NCBI GenBank assembly: GCA_021795715.1
Contig: JAJYPD010000001.1
Coordinates: 108,968-172,967, forward strand
DNA: 64,000 nt
Reading direction: 5' to 3'
DNA from: Pseudomonadota bacterium
Lineage (GTDB): Bacteria > Pseudomonadota > Gammaproteobacteria > Acidiferrobacterales > Acidiferrobacteraceae
Within the stretch, counting starts at the first letter, position 1; every line of letters starts with the position of its first letter. Made by a program: the position numbers and the translations under genes. Under the pieces are notes generated by a model. It did no database searches. It worked only from the letters and a program-made list of their open reading frames with translations, and was not told the origin of the DNA. This document shows, in pieces, positions 26,200 to 36,848 of this stretch.

Positions 26200-27513
26200 A
26201 TGAAACAGGCGGTTCACCAGGGGATGGCGAAGGATTACAGGGTCGCCGACATCACACAGGCCGATTTCGGACGCGCGGAAATTGCCATCGCCGAGACGGA
26301 AATGCCGGGCCTCATGGCGTTGCGTGAGGAATACAAGGGCCGCCTTCCGCTAAAGGGCGCCCGCATCGCCGGCAGTCTCCACATGACCATCCAGACCGCC
26401 GTACTCATGGAGACGCTGGTGGCGCTCGGCGCGGAGCTGCGCTGGTCGTCCTGCAACATCTTTTCGACGCAGGATCATGCCGCCGCGGCCATGGCCGCGG
26501 CGGGCATCCCCGTGTTTGCCTGGAAAGGCGAAACGGAAGAGGAGTTCTGGTGGTGCATCGACCAGACCATCAACGGACCCGATGGCTGGCACCCGAACAT
26601 GCTGCTCGACGATGGCGGCGATCTGACCGCCGTCATGCATACCCGCTTTCCGGCGCTCCTGAAAGGCGTGCGCGGCCTGTCGGAAGAGACGACCACGGGC
26701 GTCCACCGCCTGTACGAACTGGAGGCGAACGGCAAGCTGCTGTGCCCGGCGTTCAATGTGAACGATTCCGTCACCAAGTCGAAGTTCGACAACCTCTATG
26801 GTTGCCGGGAGTCTTTGATCGACGGCATCAAGCGCGCCACCGACGTCATGATCGCAGGCAAAATCTGCGTGGTCGCAGGCTACGGCGACGTGGGCAAAGG
26901 ATGCGCGCAGGCGTTCCGCGGCATGGGCGCGACGGTGTGGATCACGGAAATCGATCCGATCTGCGCACTGCAGGCGGCGATGGAAGGTTACCGTGTCGTC
27001 ACGCTCGAAGAGGCCGCCCCCATCGGTGATATTTTCGTGACGGCGACCGGCAATATCCATGTGATCGGCCTCGAACACGTAAAGGCCATGAAGCACGAGG
27101 CGATCGTCTGCAACATCGGACATTTCGACTCCGAAATCGACATTGCGGCGCTGCGCGCCTACCCGTGGGAAAACATCAAGCCGCAGGTGGATCACGTCGT
27201 CTTTCCGGATGGCAAGAAGGTCACCATCCTGGCCGAAGGCCGCCTGGTCAACCTGGGCTGCGCGACCGGTCATTCCAGCTTTGTGATGTCGGCGTCTTTC
27301 ACCAACCAGGTGATGGCGCAGATCGAACTGTGGAGCCATCCGGAACAGTACGAAAAGCGCGTCTATACGCTGCCAAAGACGCTCGACGAGAAAGTGGCGC
27401 GGCTGCATCTTGGCAAGATCGGCGCACACCTGACCACGCTCACCGCCGAGCAGGCGGCGTACATCAACGCCCCGATTGCAGGCCCCTACAAGCCGTCCCA
27501 TTATCGCTACTGA
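26200..27513 (+). CDS. ahcY: S-adenosylhomocysteine hydrolase
   Basis: 437-residue enzyme splitting SAH into adenosine and homocysteine, with bound NAD. Motifs: [30 protein letters not shown], catalytic lysine/aspartate region [24 protein letters not shown]-binding [13 protein letters not shown] and the C-terminal KPSHYRY. The ATG has GGAAGGAG upstream. It lies between metK and metF, so products and substrates of one methyl cycle are co-expressed. Confidence 0.98.
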   Translation: MKQAVHQGMAKDYRVADITQADFGRAEIAIAETEMPGLMALREEYKGRLPLKGARIAGSLHMTIQTAVLMETLVALGAELRWSSCNIFSTQDHAAAAMAAAGIPVFAWKGETEEEFWWCIDQTINGPDGWHPNMLLDDGGDLTAVMHTRFPALLKGVRGLSEETTTGVHRLYELEANGKLLCPAFNVNDSVTKSKFDNLYGCRESLIDGIKRATDVMIAGKICVVAGYGDVGKGCAQAFRGMGATVWITEIDPICALQAAMEGYRVVTLEEAAPIGDIFVTATGNIHVIGLEHVKAMKHEAIVCNIGHFDSEIDIAALRAYPWENIKPQVDHVVFPDGKKVTILAEGRLVNLGCATGHSSFVMSASFTNQVMAQIELWSHPEQYEKRVYTLPKTLDEKVARLHLGKIGAHLTTLTAEQAAYINAPIAGPYKPSHYRY

Positions 27514-27520
27514 GCCGGGC

Positions 27521-28366
27521 ATGGAGTCACAGAAGGCACACCCGCGGGTTTTCAGCTTCGAGTTCTTCCCCCCCAAGACCGCCGAGGCGCACAGCGCCTT
27601 TGAGGCGGCCTTGGCGCAGCTGCTGCCGCTGAAGCCGCGGTTCGTATCGGTCACCTTCGGAGCCGGCGGCAGCACCCGTGACCGGACTTTGGAGACGGTA
27701 CGCGAGATCGGCAGCCAGGGGGCGGCCGCGGCGCCGCATCTCTCGTGCATCGGGGCGACACGCGACAATGTGCGCGACATCCTTCGCACCTACCAGGAGA
27801 TGGGGGTGCGCCACCTCGTGGCGCTGCGCGGCGATCTGCCCTCCGGCATGGTCGATCCGGGTGACTTCCATTATGCGCACGAACTGGTCGAGTTCATCCG
27901 CACCGAAACCGGGTCGCATTTCCACATCGAGGTGGCCGCCTACCCGGAATTTCATCCGCAGGCGGCAAGCGCCGAGGCCGACCTCGATCATTTTGCCAAC
28001 AAGGTGCGCGCTGGCGCCAACTCCGCCATCACGCAATATTTTTATAATGCCGATGCCTATTACTGGTTTGTCGACGCCTGCGAGGCGCGCGGACTGTCGA
28101 TCCCCATCGTGCCCGGCATCATGCCCATCACCAACCACAAGCAGCTCGTGCGCTTTTCCGACGCCTGCGGCGCCGAAGTGCCGCGCTGGATCCGCCGGCG
28201 GCTCGAAGGTTTCGGTGACGACACCGAGTCGATGCGCTCTTTCGGCCTCGATGTGACCACCGCGCTCTGCGCCGAGCTGCTGGCCGCCGGCGCCCCTGGG
28301 GTGCACTTCTACACACTCAACCGGGCCGCGCCCTGCAGCGTGGTCTGGGAACGCCTGGGACTCTGA
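27521..28366 (+). CDS. metF: Methylenetetrahydrofolate reductase
   Basis: 281-residue flavoenzyme making 5-methyl-tetrahydrofolate for methionine synthesis. It starts [15 protein letters not shown], with [18 protein letters not shown] and [22 protein letters not shown]. The ATG at 27521 is eight bases after ahcY, which supports co-transcription. An open frame further upstream overlaps ahcY and was not used. Confidence 0.97.
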   Translation: MESQKAHPRVFSFEFFPPKTAEAHSAFEAALAQLLPLKPRFVSVTFGAGGSTRDRTLETVREIGSQGAAAAPHLSCIGATRDNVRDILRTYQEMGVRHLVALRGDLPSGMVDPGDFHYAHELVEFIRTETGSHFHIEVAAYPEFHPQAASAEADLDHFANKVRAGANSAITQYFYNADAYYWFVDACEARGLSIPIVPGIMPITNHKQLVRFSDACGAEVPRWIRRRLEGFGDDTESMRSFGLDVTTALCAELLAAGAPGVHFYTLNRAAPCSVVWERLGL

Positions 28367-28433
28367 TGCCCCACTTGAGTTTGGCGGCGGGCGATGCTGT
28401 ACTGGCGGCCCGTGACACCACGCAACGGAACCC

Positions 28434-28685
28434 ATGAAATACGCAACCATTTTCGCACCCGTTCTCGCGCTGGCCGGCGCCGTCATCGGTTTTCTGCTGC
28501 GCCCGGCAGACATTTTCGGCCACCAGCTGCCTTTCTCGATCGTCATGACACGGGGGGACACGCTGCGCGGCCTAAACCAGCTGCTGATCCCGCTCGCGCG
28601 GCAATCCTTCAATGATGTGCTCGCCGGGGCGCTGTGCGGACTGGCCGCCGGACTGATCGTAGCCGCCCTATCCGGGCGGCGATGA
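28434..28685 (+). CDS. Small membrane protein of unknown function
   Basis: 83 residues with two hydrophobic segments: [19 protein letters not shown] near the N-terminus and [17 protein letters not shown] near the C-terminus, separated by a loop of about 38 residues. I do not recognise a family. It lies downstream of metF and upstream of typA. Codon use and GC resemble the neighbours, so it is probably real. Confidence 0.55.
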   Translation: MKYATIFAPVLALAGAVIGFLLRPADIFGHQLPFSIVMTRGDTLRGLNQLLIPLARQSFNDVLAGALCGLAAGLIVAALSGRR

Positions 28686-28835
28686 GCGGTACCGCTTCCT
28701 TCCGCGGCCAAAGGCCAGTACAATGCGCGCGACTTGATCCTGGGTGGCGATGAGAGGCCACCAGGTGGCCTCAAGAGACCAGGCCTCACATCCCTGGGCG
28801 CAGACGCGCCCGTCCACCCCTTTCCCGCAGCCCCT

Positions 28836-30653
28836 ATGACAACCCAGAATCTTCGTAACATCGCCATTATCGCCCATGTCGACCATGGCAAGACCACGCT
28901 GGTCGACGAGCTGCTGAAGCAGTCCGGCACGTTCGAAAGCCGCGCGACGATCAGCAGCCGGGTCATGGACTCCAACGACCTCGAGCGCGAGCGCGGCATC
29001 ACCATCCTCGCGAAGAACACGGCCATCCGCTACCGGGATCACCGTATCAACATCGTCGACACCCCCGGCCACGCGGATTTCGGTGGCGAGGTGGAGCGGG
29101 TCTTGTCGATGGTCGATTCGGTGCTGCTCCTGGTCGACGCCGTCGACGGACCGATGCCGCAGACGCGCTTTGTCACACGCAAGGCGTTTGCGCTCGGCTT
29201 GCGGCCGATCGTCGTCATCAACAAGGTCGACCGGCCGGGCGCGCGCCCAGGCTGGGTGCTTGACCAGACCTTCGACCTGTTCGACAAGCTCGGCGCCACG
29301 GAAGAACAGCTCGACTTTCCGGTCGTCTACGCGTCCGCCCTCTACGGCTACGCAAGCCTCGATTCCACGGTGCGCGAAGGCGACATGACACCGCTTTTTG
29401 AGGCGATTTTGCAGCACACGCCGCCGCCTGCGGTCGATCCGGACGGACCGTTCCAGATGCAGGTCTCAAGCCTCGACTACTCGAGCTACGTCGGCGCCAT
29501 CGCCATCGGACGCATCACCCGGGGCACGGTACGCCCCAACCAGGCGGTGGCGATCCTCGACCGCGAGGGCAACCGCCGCGACGGGAAAATCCTGCAGGTG
29601 CTCGGGTTCCTCGGGCTTGAGCGCAGCGAGGTGAAGGAAGCGGCCGCCGGCGACATCGTCGCCATCACCGGTATCGATCCGGTACGCATCTCGGACACGC
29701 TCTGCGACCCGGGGCGCGCCGAAGCGCTGACGCCTCTCACCGTCGATGAGCCGACGGTGACGATGACCTTCGAGATCAACACCTCGCCGTTCGTGGGCCA
29801 GGATGGCAAGTTTGTAACGAGCCGCCAGCTGCGCGAACGGCTTGAGCGGGAACTGATCCACAACGTCGCCCTGCGCGTCGAAGATACGGCCGAGGCCGAC
29901 AAGTTCCGCGTGTCCGGCCGCGGTGAGCTGCACCTTGGCATCCTGATCGAAACCATGCGGCGGGAAGGCTTCGAGCTCGCCGTGTCGCGCCCGCAGGTCA
30001 TCACCAAGATGGTCGACGGCGAACTTCACGAGCCCTTTGAACTGCTCACGCTCGACGTCGAACAGCAGCACCAGGGCGTCCTGATCGAGCGGCTCGGTAA
30101 CCGGCGGGGCGATCTGTTGACCATGGAGCCCGGTACCGATGGGCGCGTGCGGCTCGAATACGTCATCCCCTCGCGCGGCCTGATCGGTTTCCAGACCGAG
30201 TTTTTGAGTCTTACGTCGGGTACGGGCCTCATTCACCACATCTTCGATCACTACGGGCCGGCAAAAAAAGGCGCCATCGGCGGACGCATCAATGGCGTAC
30301 TGATTTCCAATGGCGCCGGCAAGAGCGTCGGCTATGCGCTCTTTAGCCTGCAGGAACGCGGACGCCTCTTCATCGGCCCCGGCGAAGACGTGTACGAGGG
30401 CATGATCATCGGCATCCATTCGCGCGACAACGATCTGGTCGTCAATCCGTTGCGGGGCAAGCAGCTCACCAACGTACGCGCGTCGGGATCCGATGAGAAC
30501 ATCATCCTGACACCGCCCATTCAGTTGACGCTCGAACGCGCCATCGAGTTTATCGACGACGATGAACTGGTGGAGGTGACACCCCACCACATCCGCGTGC
30601 GGAAACGTTACCTGAAGGAAAACGACCGCAAGAAGGCCCAGCGGCACGGCTGA
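28836..30653 (+). CDS. typA: TypA/BipA ribosome-associated GTPase
   Basis: 605-residue translational GTPase. G1 is [17 protein letters not shown]2 [13 protein letters not shown]3 [14 protein letters not shown] and G4 [16 protein letters not shown]-like domains III and V follow, then the BipA-specific C-terminal domain with [28 protein letters not shown]. It assists ribosome biogenesis and stress growth in known species. The ATG at 28836 was chosen by homology. A TACAAT at 28719-28724 is a possible -10. Confidence 0.97.
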   Translation: MTTQNLRNIAIIAHVDHGKTTLVDELLKQSGTFESRATISSRVMDSNDLERERGITILAKNTAIRYRDHRINIVDTPGHADFGGEVERVLSMVDSVLLLVDAVDGPMPQTRFVTRKAFALGLRPIVVINKVDRPGARPGWVLDQTFDLFDKLGATEEQLDFPVVYASALYGYASLDSTVREGDMTPLFEAILQHTPPPAVDPDGPFQMQVSSLDYSSYVGAIAIGRITRGTVRPNQAVAILDREGNRRDGKILQVLGFLGLERSEVKEAAAGDIVAITGIDPVRISDTLCDPGRAEALTPLTVDEPTVTMTFEINTSPFVGQDGKFVTSRQLRERLERELIHNVALRVEDTAEADKFRVSGRGELHLGILIETMRREGFELAVSRPQVITKMVDGELHEPFELLTLDVEQQHQGVLIERLGNRRGDLLTMEPGTDGRVRLEYVIPSRGLIGFQTEFLSLTSGTGLIHHIFDHYGPAKKGAIGGRINGVLISNGAGKSVGYALFSLQERGRLFIGPGEDVYEGMIIGIHSRDNDLVVNPLRGKQLTNVRASGSDENIILTPPIQLTLERAIEFIDDDELVEVTPHHIRVRKRYLKENDRKKAQRHG

Positions 30654-30678
30654 TGGGGCCCCTTGCCGCCGATGAGCG

Positions 30679-31131
30679 GTGATCGGGAATGTGAACGTCA
30701 CAGACAGGCGGGCGAACAACAAACTCGCCCGCGCCATCCGCGACGTGGGCTTTGGGATGCTTCGCGCGCAGATTGAATACAAGGCAAAACGCCACAGAAC
30801 ACGGCTGGTCATCTCCAACCGGTGGTATCCGGGCAGCCGCCTGCGTGCTGTCTGGTACGGGAAGAATGAGGTGTTGGTCTTGCGGGATCGGAAAGGAACG
30901 CGTGCTCAGCGCGGCACACAGCATGACCGCGACCACAGCGCGGCACGCGATCTCAAGGGGCTCGCAACCGAAACGGCGCTATCCCTGGCGAGTCCATCCG
31001 GTAACGGAGACGCTGTATCCGGAAGAATTCCAGGCGTAGCCGGGAAAGTCACACCTGTCCGATCCGAATGGGGTCGGCAAGGCCCGCCGGGGCAGGAAAT
31101 GAGCTGTGCACATGTCCGTGCCCTTTCTTGA
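30679..31131 (+). pseudogene. Decayed TnpB (IS200/IS605-type) C-terminal fragment
   Basis: The frame encodes the C-terminal third of a TnpB protein: NNKLARAIRDVGFGMLRAQIEYKAKR, LVISNRWYPGS, a zinc-ribbon region, the RuvC end HDRDHSAARDLKGLATETAL and the family tail GKVTPVRSEWG to AHVRALS. The N-terminal part is missing. All four expected zinc-ribbon cysteines are replaced (Arg, Trp, Arg, Arg), three explained by single T-to-C changes. It starts 25 bases after typA and its end overlaps the next gene, so the insertion is old. Confidence 0.8.
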
Positions 31132-32137
31132 TGGCAAGAACACCAGACCCCGCCTGCTCGTCGTGCGGCGTGATGCCGTTGGCGATCTGATCTGCACGAC
31201 ACCGCTTTTTGCGGCCTTGAGGGCGCATTTCCCCGGCGCGCGGATTTGTGCGCTCGTCAACACCTACAACAGCGTCGTGTTGGACGATAACCCCGACGTC
31301 GACCGGGTGTTCGCCTTCCCGAACGCGAACCATTGGCCGGCCGGGATGACGATACGCGAGAAATACGGGGAGATCAGGACCGTCCTGACCGCTTTGCGCA
31401 GAGAGAAATTCGACTGCGTCATTCACGCCAGCCGCTCGACCTCGCGCGAAGACAAGATTTTTGGCCGGCTCGTGGGCGCCGGGCGCTTGCTCCGGCGTAA
31501 CCACGACCCCGAGGGGGCGCACGAGATTGTGCGCACGCTCTCCGTGCTCGAACCTCTGGGGATCAAAGGAACCCCGGCAGCCCCCAGGGTTTATCCGGAT
31601 CGGACAAAATCGCGGCGCGCCCATGCGTTTCTCAGCGCAAGCGCCGCCGGACCCACCCCGACCGCCGTCCATCTGAGCGCGCGAAACACGGAAAATCAAT
31701 GGCCGCTTGCGCGTTACGGTGAATTTCTGCGCTCGGCCGTGAAAGAGGGTGGCCGGTTCGTCGTACTGTGGTCGCCCGGCGCAAGCCACAATCCTGGCCA
31801 CCCCGGAGATGACGAAAAAGCGGCCGTCCTCCGGCGCGAGCTTGCGGGGCTGCCGGTCGCGTTTTGGCCCACACCCACCGTCACCGATCTCGTTGCCACC
31901 CTCGCCGCGTGTTCCCGGTTCATCGGTTGCGACGGGGGGCATTGTCATGTGGCATCGGCCCTGCCAATACCGGTATTGGGCCTGTACTGCGAGAAGAAAA
32001 TCGCCGAATGGCGGCCTTGGGGCGAACCGCACGCGGTGGTCGGTGCCAAGACCGTTGGCGACATTCGCACCGACTTGGTGCTCGCTGCGTATCGGCAAAT
32101 GCCTGAGGCCGCGCCCCCGCCGTGGCTAGACACCTGA
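31112..32137 (+). CDS. Family 9 glycosyltransferase (heptosyltransferase-like)
   Basis: 341-residue GT9-type transferase. The N-terminal RLLVVRRDAVGDLICTTPLFAALRAHFPGA is the family start, and AVHLSARNTENQWPL and CSRFIGCDGGHCHVASALPIPVLGLY carry the donor-site pattern. Such enzymes add heptose or a similar sugar to lipopolysaccharide core on the cytosolic face. ATG 31112 was chosen; a GTG two codons upstream is possible. It is isolated between two transposase relics, so it may have arrived with them. Confidence 0.88.
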   Translation: MSVPFLDGKNTRPRLLVVRRDAVGDLICTTPLFAALRAHFPGARICALVNTYNSVVLDDNPDVDRVFAFPNANHWPAGMTIREKYGEIRTVLTALRREKFDCVIHASRSTSREDKIFGRLVGAGRLLRRNHDPEGAHEIVRTLSVLEPLGIKGTPAAPRVYPDRTKSRRAHAFLSASAAGPTPTAVHLSARNTENQWPLARYGEFLRSAVKEGGRFVVLWSPGASHNPGHPGDDEKAAVLRRELAGLPVAFWPTPTVTDLVATLAACSRFIGCDGGHCHVASALPIPVLGLYCEKKIAEWRPWGEPHAVVGAKTVGDIRTDLVLAAYRQMPEAAPPPWLDT

Positions 32138-32199
32138 TCGCCAAAGACCCGGGCGGCCCCCGCACAGCGAAGCCCCGGCGGGCTGACCCCGAAGCCGTG

Positions 32200-32461
32200 G
32201 TGCACCAATGTCAGCCGCTTCCAGGTCGAGACGATGAGGGCAATGATCCGCCTCGTGCGCACCCATCGGGAAGGCACCTGTGGGCCCGGGCACCAGCTGC
32301 CAACGGCTTCCTGGAGGCCTTGAATGGCCTCTGCCAGGCGGCCCAGTGCAAGGCTTGCGGCTTATGCGCGATTCTCGTTTAGCCCCACCGGGATCTTCCT
32401 GATCGCGGACAAGCGCGACTTCGCGCAGATCAACCCGCACATGGGGGATCAACCCACATGA
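32200..32461 (+). pseudogene. ISL3-type transposase C-terminal remnant
   Basis: One frame reads ANGFLEALNGLCQAAQCKACG and ends at 32382. The frame shifted by one continues YARFSFSPTGIFLIADKRDFAQINPH to a stop at 32461. Joined, they match the C-terminus of ISL3-family transposases, which carry NG.LE..N.L.QAAK.KA.GY and then ..FLIAGK.DF...NPH. The frameshift and missing N-terminus make it non-functional. The left limit is uncertain. Confidence 0.7.
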
Positions 32462-32493
32462 CATTCGGCAGGGTCGTGTTCTCGCTCTTCACC

Positions 32494-32874
32494 TTACACG
32501 CCGCTCTGTACCCCGATCCAAAGACGGATCACCTCGACCATGATGCCCGCACACACAAACAAAGCCACCATAGCGATTGCCTTCGCCACCCTCTCGCCTC
32601 GCCGCCCCATAAACGGCAGCCGATACACTTGCCACGCGAACCCAAACCCGTAAGTCACCGACGCCCCAAACAGACCCTGCGCGATGAGTGCTCCCGCGCC
32701 CCCGATGAGTGCTCCCACGCTGTAAAGCACAACAAGCGCCGCCAGGACCCTTCCCGCGATCGCAAGTCGCGGGGCGCTACTGTGTCGCCAACGAAGCGCC
32801 ACGAGCAGGTAAGCCGCGGCGCCGGCCACGAGGCCAAGAACCATAAGTGAGACGGACTGGGTAATCATTCTCAC
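32494..32874 (-). CDS. Hypothetical membrane protein
   Basis: 126 residues with about four hydrophobic segments (VSLMVLGLVAGAAAYLLVAL, LAALVVLYSVGALIGG, a central one and AIAMVALFVCAGIMVEVI). I do not recognise the family. It is flanked by an ISL3 relic and an empty stretch, so it may be a stray accessory gene. Its hydrophobic pattern makes it more credible than a random frame. Confidence 0.5.
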   Translation of the reverse strand: MRMITQSVSLMVLGLVAGAAAYLLVALRWRHSSAPRLAIAGRVLAALVVLYSVGALIGGAGALIAQGLFGASVTYGFGFAWQVYRLPFMGRRGERVAKAIAMVALFVCAGIMVEVIRLWIGVQSGV

Positions 32875-33298
32875 ACCCCGCTCCCAGCGCCTCTTGGCAA
32901 ACGGAGGCTCATGTCCGCCCTACCCCATACACACGCATCGCCGTGCGCTCATACTCTCCGGGGCCTCTTTCAGGAAGGGACTCTCCGCGCCCCAAGCGCG
33001 CGCGGAGTCACCGGCCAAGTTCCGTAGGCTGGCAATGTCGGTCCTGACGGCGCTCAGGCTCGGGTGTCTGGGAATACAAAAACCAGGTATCGCCAGGTTC
33101 GCTCCATTTATGATCGCGCGCACATCCGCCGCCAACGTCTCGGGCTACCCGTCCAATCGGGCTCCGGCCCTCTTGCCCTCGCGGTTTTGGCCAAGAACGC
33201 CCTTCGGGATATGGTACCCATACGTGACCCCCTGCCGCCACCAGGACGTCAGGGTGGCTCTCCCCATTGATCCCCTCAAGGAGCGGCCCGGCGCGGGC
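32875..33298. other. Intergenic stretch with no recognisable gene
   Basis: About 420 bases between a membrane-protein gene and prfC. Short open frames occur on both strands (for example 32920-33135 minus) but none gives a protein I recognise. With TnpB and ISL3 relics just to the left, it may be more decayed mobile-element DNA. I saw no tRNA or clear terminator. Confidence 0.4.
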
Positions 33299-34885
33299 TC
33301 AAAAAACCTGTTCGCGCACCGTGTGCAAGCGGGCGGCAGGAAAACGCTCCGCGGTGAGATCCAGATGGGCGCGTGACGGCGCCAGATAGGTCAGTGCGCC
33401 GTCACCGTCCAGCGCAAGATACTGGCTCAGGCGGCGGCGCATTTCCGCAAGCGTGGCCGCGTCCGCCTCGATCCAGCGCGCGGACTGGACGGGCGCCGCC
33501 TCGAAGGCGGCATCGACGCCGTACTCGTGGCGCAGGCGATACGCCACGACTTCGAACTGCAGGGCACCCAGGGCGCCGACCACCAGGTCGTGACTGTCGA
33601 GCGGACGAAACAGCTGCGTGGCGCCCTCCTCGGTGAGCTGCTCGAGTCCGCGCAAAAGCGCCTTGCTTTTCATCGGATCACGCAGGACGACACGGCGGAA
33701 CAATTCGGGCGCGAAGTTGGGGACACCCGTAAAGCGCAGATCCTCGCCTTCCGTGAAGGTATCGCCGATGCGGATGGTGCCGTGATTGGGCAGACCGAGG
33801 ATGTCGCCGGCATGCGCCGTGTCGGCCATCGAGCGCTCGTTGGCGAGGAAGGTAAGGGCATTGGCGGCGGCGATGTCGCGGCCGGTGCGCACATGCCGCA
33901 GCCGCATGCCACGCTGATAACGCCCCGAACAGATGCGCAGGAACGCCATGCGGTCGCGATGCTGCGGATCCATGTTTGCCTGGATCTTGAACACGAAACC
34001 CGAGAAGCGCTCTTCTTCCGGCACCACGGGACGGCTGACCGCCGCGCGCGGCAGCGGCGGAGGGGCCATCGCGACGAAGGCGTCGAGAAGCTCACGCACA
34101 CCGAAGTTATTCAACGCAGACCCGAAAAAAACCGGCGACTGGCGGCCCTGCAGATAGGCCTCATGATCGACCTCGGAGGCGGCCGCACGGACGAGCTCGA
34201 TCTCGGCACGGATCGCCGGCGCCTCGGCGCCCAGGATCGCATCGAGCGCCGGATCGGCAAGGCTGAGGAGCGTCTCCTCCTGGATGCGTTCACTGCGCCC
34301 CTGCGGGAGCAGCCGCACCGTTTCGTCGCGCAGCTGGCAGATGCCCCGGAAGCGCTGGCCCATGCCAAGCGGCCACGTCACGGGGGCACAACGAATCGAC
34401 AGCACACGCTCGATCTCGTCTAGCAGCTCGAGCGGCTCGCGGCCCTCGCGGTCGAGCTTGTTGACGAACGTGATGATCGGCGTATTGCGCATACGGCAGA
34501 CTTCCAGGAGCTTGATCGTCTGCGCTTCCACGCCCTTGGCGGCGTCGATCACCATCAGCACGGAGTCGACCGCCGTCAGTGTGCGGTAGGTGTCCTCCGA
34601 GAAGTCCTGGTGGCCGGGCGTGTCGAGCAGATTGATCACGGCGCCGCCATAGGGGAACTGCATGACCGATGAGGTGACGGAAATACCCCTTTCCCGCTCG
34701 AGCGCCATCCAGTCCGACGTGGCGTGGCGGGCCGCCTTGCGGCCCTTGACGGTACCGGCCAGCACGATGGCGCCGCCATAGAGCAAAAGCTTCTCGGTCA
34801 GCGTGGTCTTGCCGGCATCTGGATGGGAGACGATCGCAAACGTGCGGCGGCGGCGGATCTCTGCGGTAAAGGGCCCCTCTGACAT
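33299..34885 (-). CDS. prfC: Peptide chain release factor 3
   Basis: 528-residue translational GTPase that recycles RF1/RF2, close to the 529 residues of the E. coli protein. G1 is [19 protein letters not shown]2 [16 protein letters not shown]3 [15 protein letters not shown] and G4 [11 protein letters not shown]. The ATG at 34885 begins [16 protein letters not shown], typical of the family; the frame remains open upstream with no family sequence. It is divergent from pip. Confidence 0.97.
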   Translation of the reverse strand: MSEGPFTAEIRRRRTFAIVSHPDAGKTTLTEKLLLYGGAIVLAGTVKGRKAARHATSDWMALERERGISVTSSVMQFPYGGAVINLLDTPGHQDFSEDTYRTLTAVDSVLMVIDAAKGVEAQTIKLLEVCRMRNTPIITFVNKLDREGREPLELLDEIERVLSIRCAPVTWPLGMGQRFRGICQLRDETVRLLPQGRSERIQEETLLSLADPALDAILGAEAPAIRAEIELVRAAASEVDHEAYLQGRQSPVFFGSALNNFGVRELLDAFVAMAPPPLPRAAVSRPVVPEEERFSGFVFKIQANMDPQHRDRMAFLRICSGRYQRGMRLRHVRTGRDIAAANALTFLANERSMADTAHAGDILGLPNHGTIRIGDTFTEGEDLRFTGVPNFAPELFRRVVLRDPMKSKALLRGLEQLTEEGATQLFRPLDSHDLVVGALGALQFEVVAYRLRHEYGVDAAFEAAPVQSARWIEADAATLAEMRRRLSQYLALDGDGALTYLAPSRAHLDLTAERFPAARLHTVREQVF

Positions 34886-35031
34886 GAACGGAATCAGTCC
34901 TCGAACGATACGGCGATCGCGCGCGTCCCGATGCGGACGGCGCCAGACCGCGGCAAAACCGTGGAGTTTATCACTTTTGCGCGGCCGGAAAACGGCATCG
35001 GGCGCACAGCGCGTTGGGGACGAACGCAGCA

Positions 35032-35060
35032 TTGGGACCACGTGCCGGTTGGATTATAAT
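35032..35060 (+). promoter_or_regulatory. pip promoter (leaderless layout)
   Basis: -35 TTGGGA at 35032-35037, a 17-base spacer and a perfect -10 TATAAT at 35055-35060. The pip ATG is at 35067, only six bases after the -10, so transcription should start at or beside the start codon. No ribosome binding site is present. Confidence 0.65.
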
Positions 35061-35066
35061 TTTTCC

Positions 35067-36029
35067 ATGATGAGGACTCTGTACGACCCCATAGAGCCCT
35101 ACGCCCGGCACCGCATGGCGGTCGATGCGCCGCATGTCCTTCATGTCGAGGAATGCGGCAATCCAGCCGGCCTGCCCGTGCTCTTCCTGCATGGGGGACC
35201 GGGCGCAGGCTGCGAGGATTATCACCGCCGCTTTTTCGATCCGCACCGCTACCGGATCGTGCTGTTCGACCAGCGCGGGGCGGGACGCTCGACACCGCAT
35301 GCCGCGCTCGAGGGCAACGACACGGGGTCGCTCGTCTGCGACATCGAAACCATCCGCGAGCACCTGCAGATCGGACAATGGCTGGTATTTGGCGGATCAT
35401 GGGGCTCGACGCTTGCCCTGGTGTACGCCCAGGCGCATCCGGCACGCGTGCGCGGACTCGTCTTGCGCGGCATCTTTCTCTGCCGCCCGGAGGAGATCCG
35501 CTGGTTCTATCAGGAAGGGGCGAGCTGGGCCTTTCCGGACTACTGGGAGGATTTTCTCGCACCGATCCCCGTGGCCGAGCGGTCCGATCTCGTCGCCGCC
35601 TACCATAAGCGTCTCACCAGCGACGACACCGCCGTCCAGCGGCAGTGCGCCCGCGCCTGGTCGCTGTGGGAGGGGCGCACCGCCAATCTGGTGCCGCACC
35701 GCGAGGTGGTCGACTTCTTCGCAGACATGCACACCGCCCTGTCACTGGCGCGCATCGAGTGCCACTATTTCGTCCACGACGCCTTTCTGGAGGCGCCGAT
35801 CTTGAGTCGCATGGACCGGCTGCGCGATATCCCGGGAGTCATCGTCCACGGGCGCTACGACCTCATCTGCCCGTTGCGCAATGCCTGGGAACTGCACCAG
35901 GCATGGCCGGCGAGCGAACTCGTCGTGGTGCCGGACGCGGGACATTCGGCGTCTGAGCCCGGAATCCGGTCCGCGCTCGTGGCCGCCACAGACCGCTTCG
36001 CGGAGACGACACCATGGCCACCTACGTAA
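35067..36029 (+). CDS. pip: Proline iminopeptidase (S33)
   Basis: 320-residue alpha/beta hydrolase releasing N-terminal proline from peptides. The oxyanion-hole block is FLHGGPGAGC, the nucleophile serine is in VFGGSWGSTLALVYAQ, and the charge-relay partners are in VHGRYDLICP and PDAGHSASE. The start is ATG 35067 by homology and by the promoter layout. It overlaps apaH by 16 bases and heads an operon with apaH and apaG. Confidence 0.96.
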   Translation: MMRTLYDPIEPYARHRMAVDAPHVLHVEECGNPAGLPVLFLHGGPGAGCEDYHRRFFDPHRYRIVLFDQRGAGRSTPHAALEGNDTGSLVCDIETIREHLQIGQWLVFGGSWGSTLALVYAQAHPARVRGLVLRGIFLCRPEEIRWFYQEGASWAFPDYWEDFLAPIPVAERSDLVAAYHKRLTSDDTAVQRQCARAWSLWEGRTANLVPHREVVDFFADMHTALSLARIECHYFVHDAFLEAPILSRMDRLRDIPGVIVHGRYDLICPLRNAWELHQAWPASELVVVPDAGHSASEPGIRSALVAATDRFAETTPWPPT

Positions 36030-36847
36030 TCGGCGACCTGCAGGGCTGTCTGGCGGCGCTCACCCGGCTGCTTGATCACATCGGCTACCAGGATGGCCGT
36101 GACCGGCTGTGGTTTACGGGCGACCTCGTCAACCGGGGACCGGAGTCGCTCGCCACCTTGCGGTTCGTGCGCGGGCTCACCGATCCGGTGGTCGTGCTGG
36201 GCAACCACGACCTGCATCTGCTCGGCGTGGCCTGCGGCCACCGGCGCATCGCCCCCGACGATACACTGGAGGCCATCCTTCAGGCGGACGACCGGGAGGA
36301 ACTCCTCAACTGGCTGACCGAGCAACCGCTCCTGTATTATGATCGGGAACGGCGCACCGCGCTGGTCCATGCCGGCATTCCGCCGCAGTGGGACATCGAA
36401 CAGGCGCTGGTGCATGCCGGTGAACTGGAAGCCGCGCTGCGCGGCCCCGAACCCTGTCAGGTGCTCGCCGGACTCTATGGCGCAAAGCCGGACCTGTGGG
36501 ATGAGGGCCTGACGGGCGCCGACCGGCTCCGCTTTATCGCCAACGGGCTTACGCGCATGCGTTATTGCCATGCGGACGGCCGGCTGGACATGCGCAACAA
36601 AGGGCCGCTCGGATCCCAGGAGGGCGGTCTGGTACCCTGGTTTGAGGTGGCGGGCCGGCGCACGCGGGACGTCCGTATTGCGTTTGGCCACTGGTCGAGC
36701 CTCGGATCACACGCCTTTGGCCAGGTGGTCTGCCTAGACAGCGGTTGCCTGTGGGGCGGCTCGCTGAGCGCTTTGCGGCTCGAAGACAACCAGATTCTTT
36801 CAGTACCCTGTGCCGGCGCCGACATGGCGCGGCAGGCGAGGATATGA
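36014..36847 (+). CDS. apaH: Diadenosine tetraphosphatase
   Basis: 277-residue metallophosphatase that splits Ap4A to two ADP. Calcineurin-like motifs: YVIGDLQGCLAAL, FTGDLVNRGPESL and VVLGNHDLHLLG; further blocks ALVHAGIPPQWD and IAFGHWSSLGS. It overlaps pip and is followed by apaG two bases after its stop, as in many Gammaproteobacteria. Confidence 0.97.
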   Translation: MATYVIGDLQGCLAALTRLLDHIGYQDGRDRLWFTGDLVNRGPESLATLRFVRGLTDPVVVLGNHDLHLLGVACGHRRIAPDDTLEAILQADDREELLNWLTEQPLLYYDRERRTALVHAGIPPQWDIEQALVHAGELEAALRGPEPCQVLAGLYGAKPDLWDEGLTGADRLRFIANGLTRMRYCHADGRLDMRNKGPLGSQEGGLVPWFEVAGRRTRDVRIAFGHWSSLGSHAFGQVVCLDSGCLWGGSLSALRLEDNQILSVPCAGADMARQARI

Positions 36848-36848
36848 C

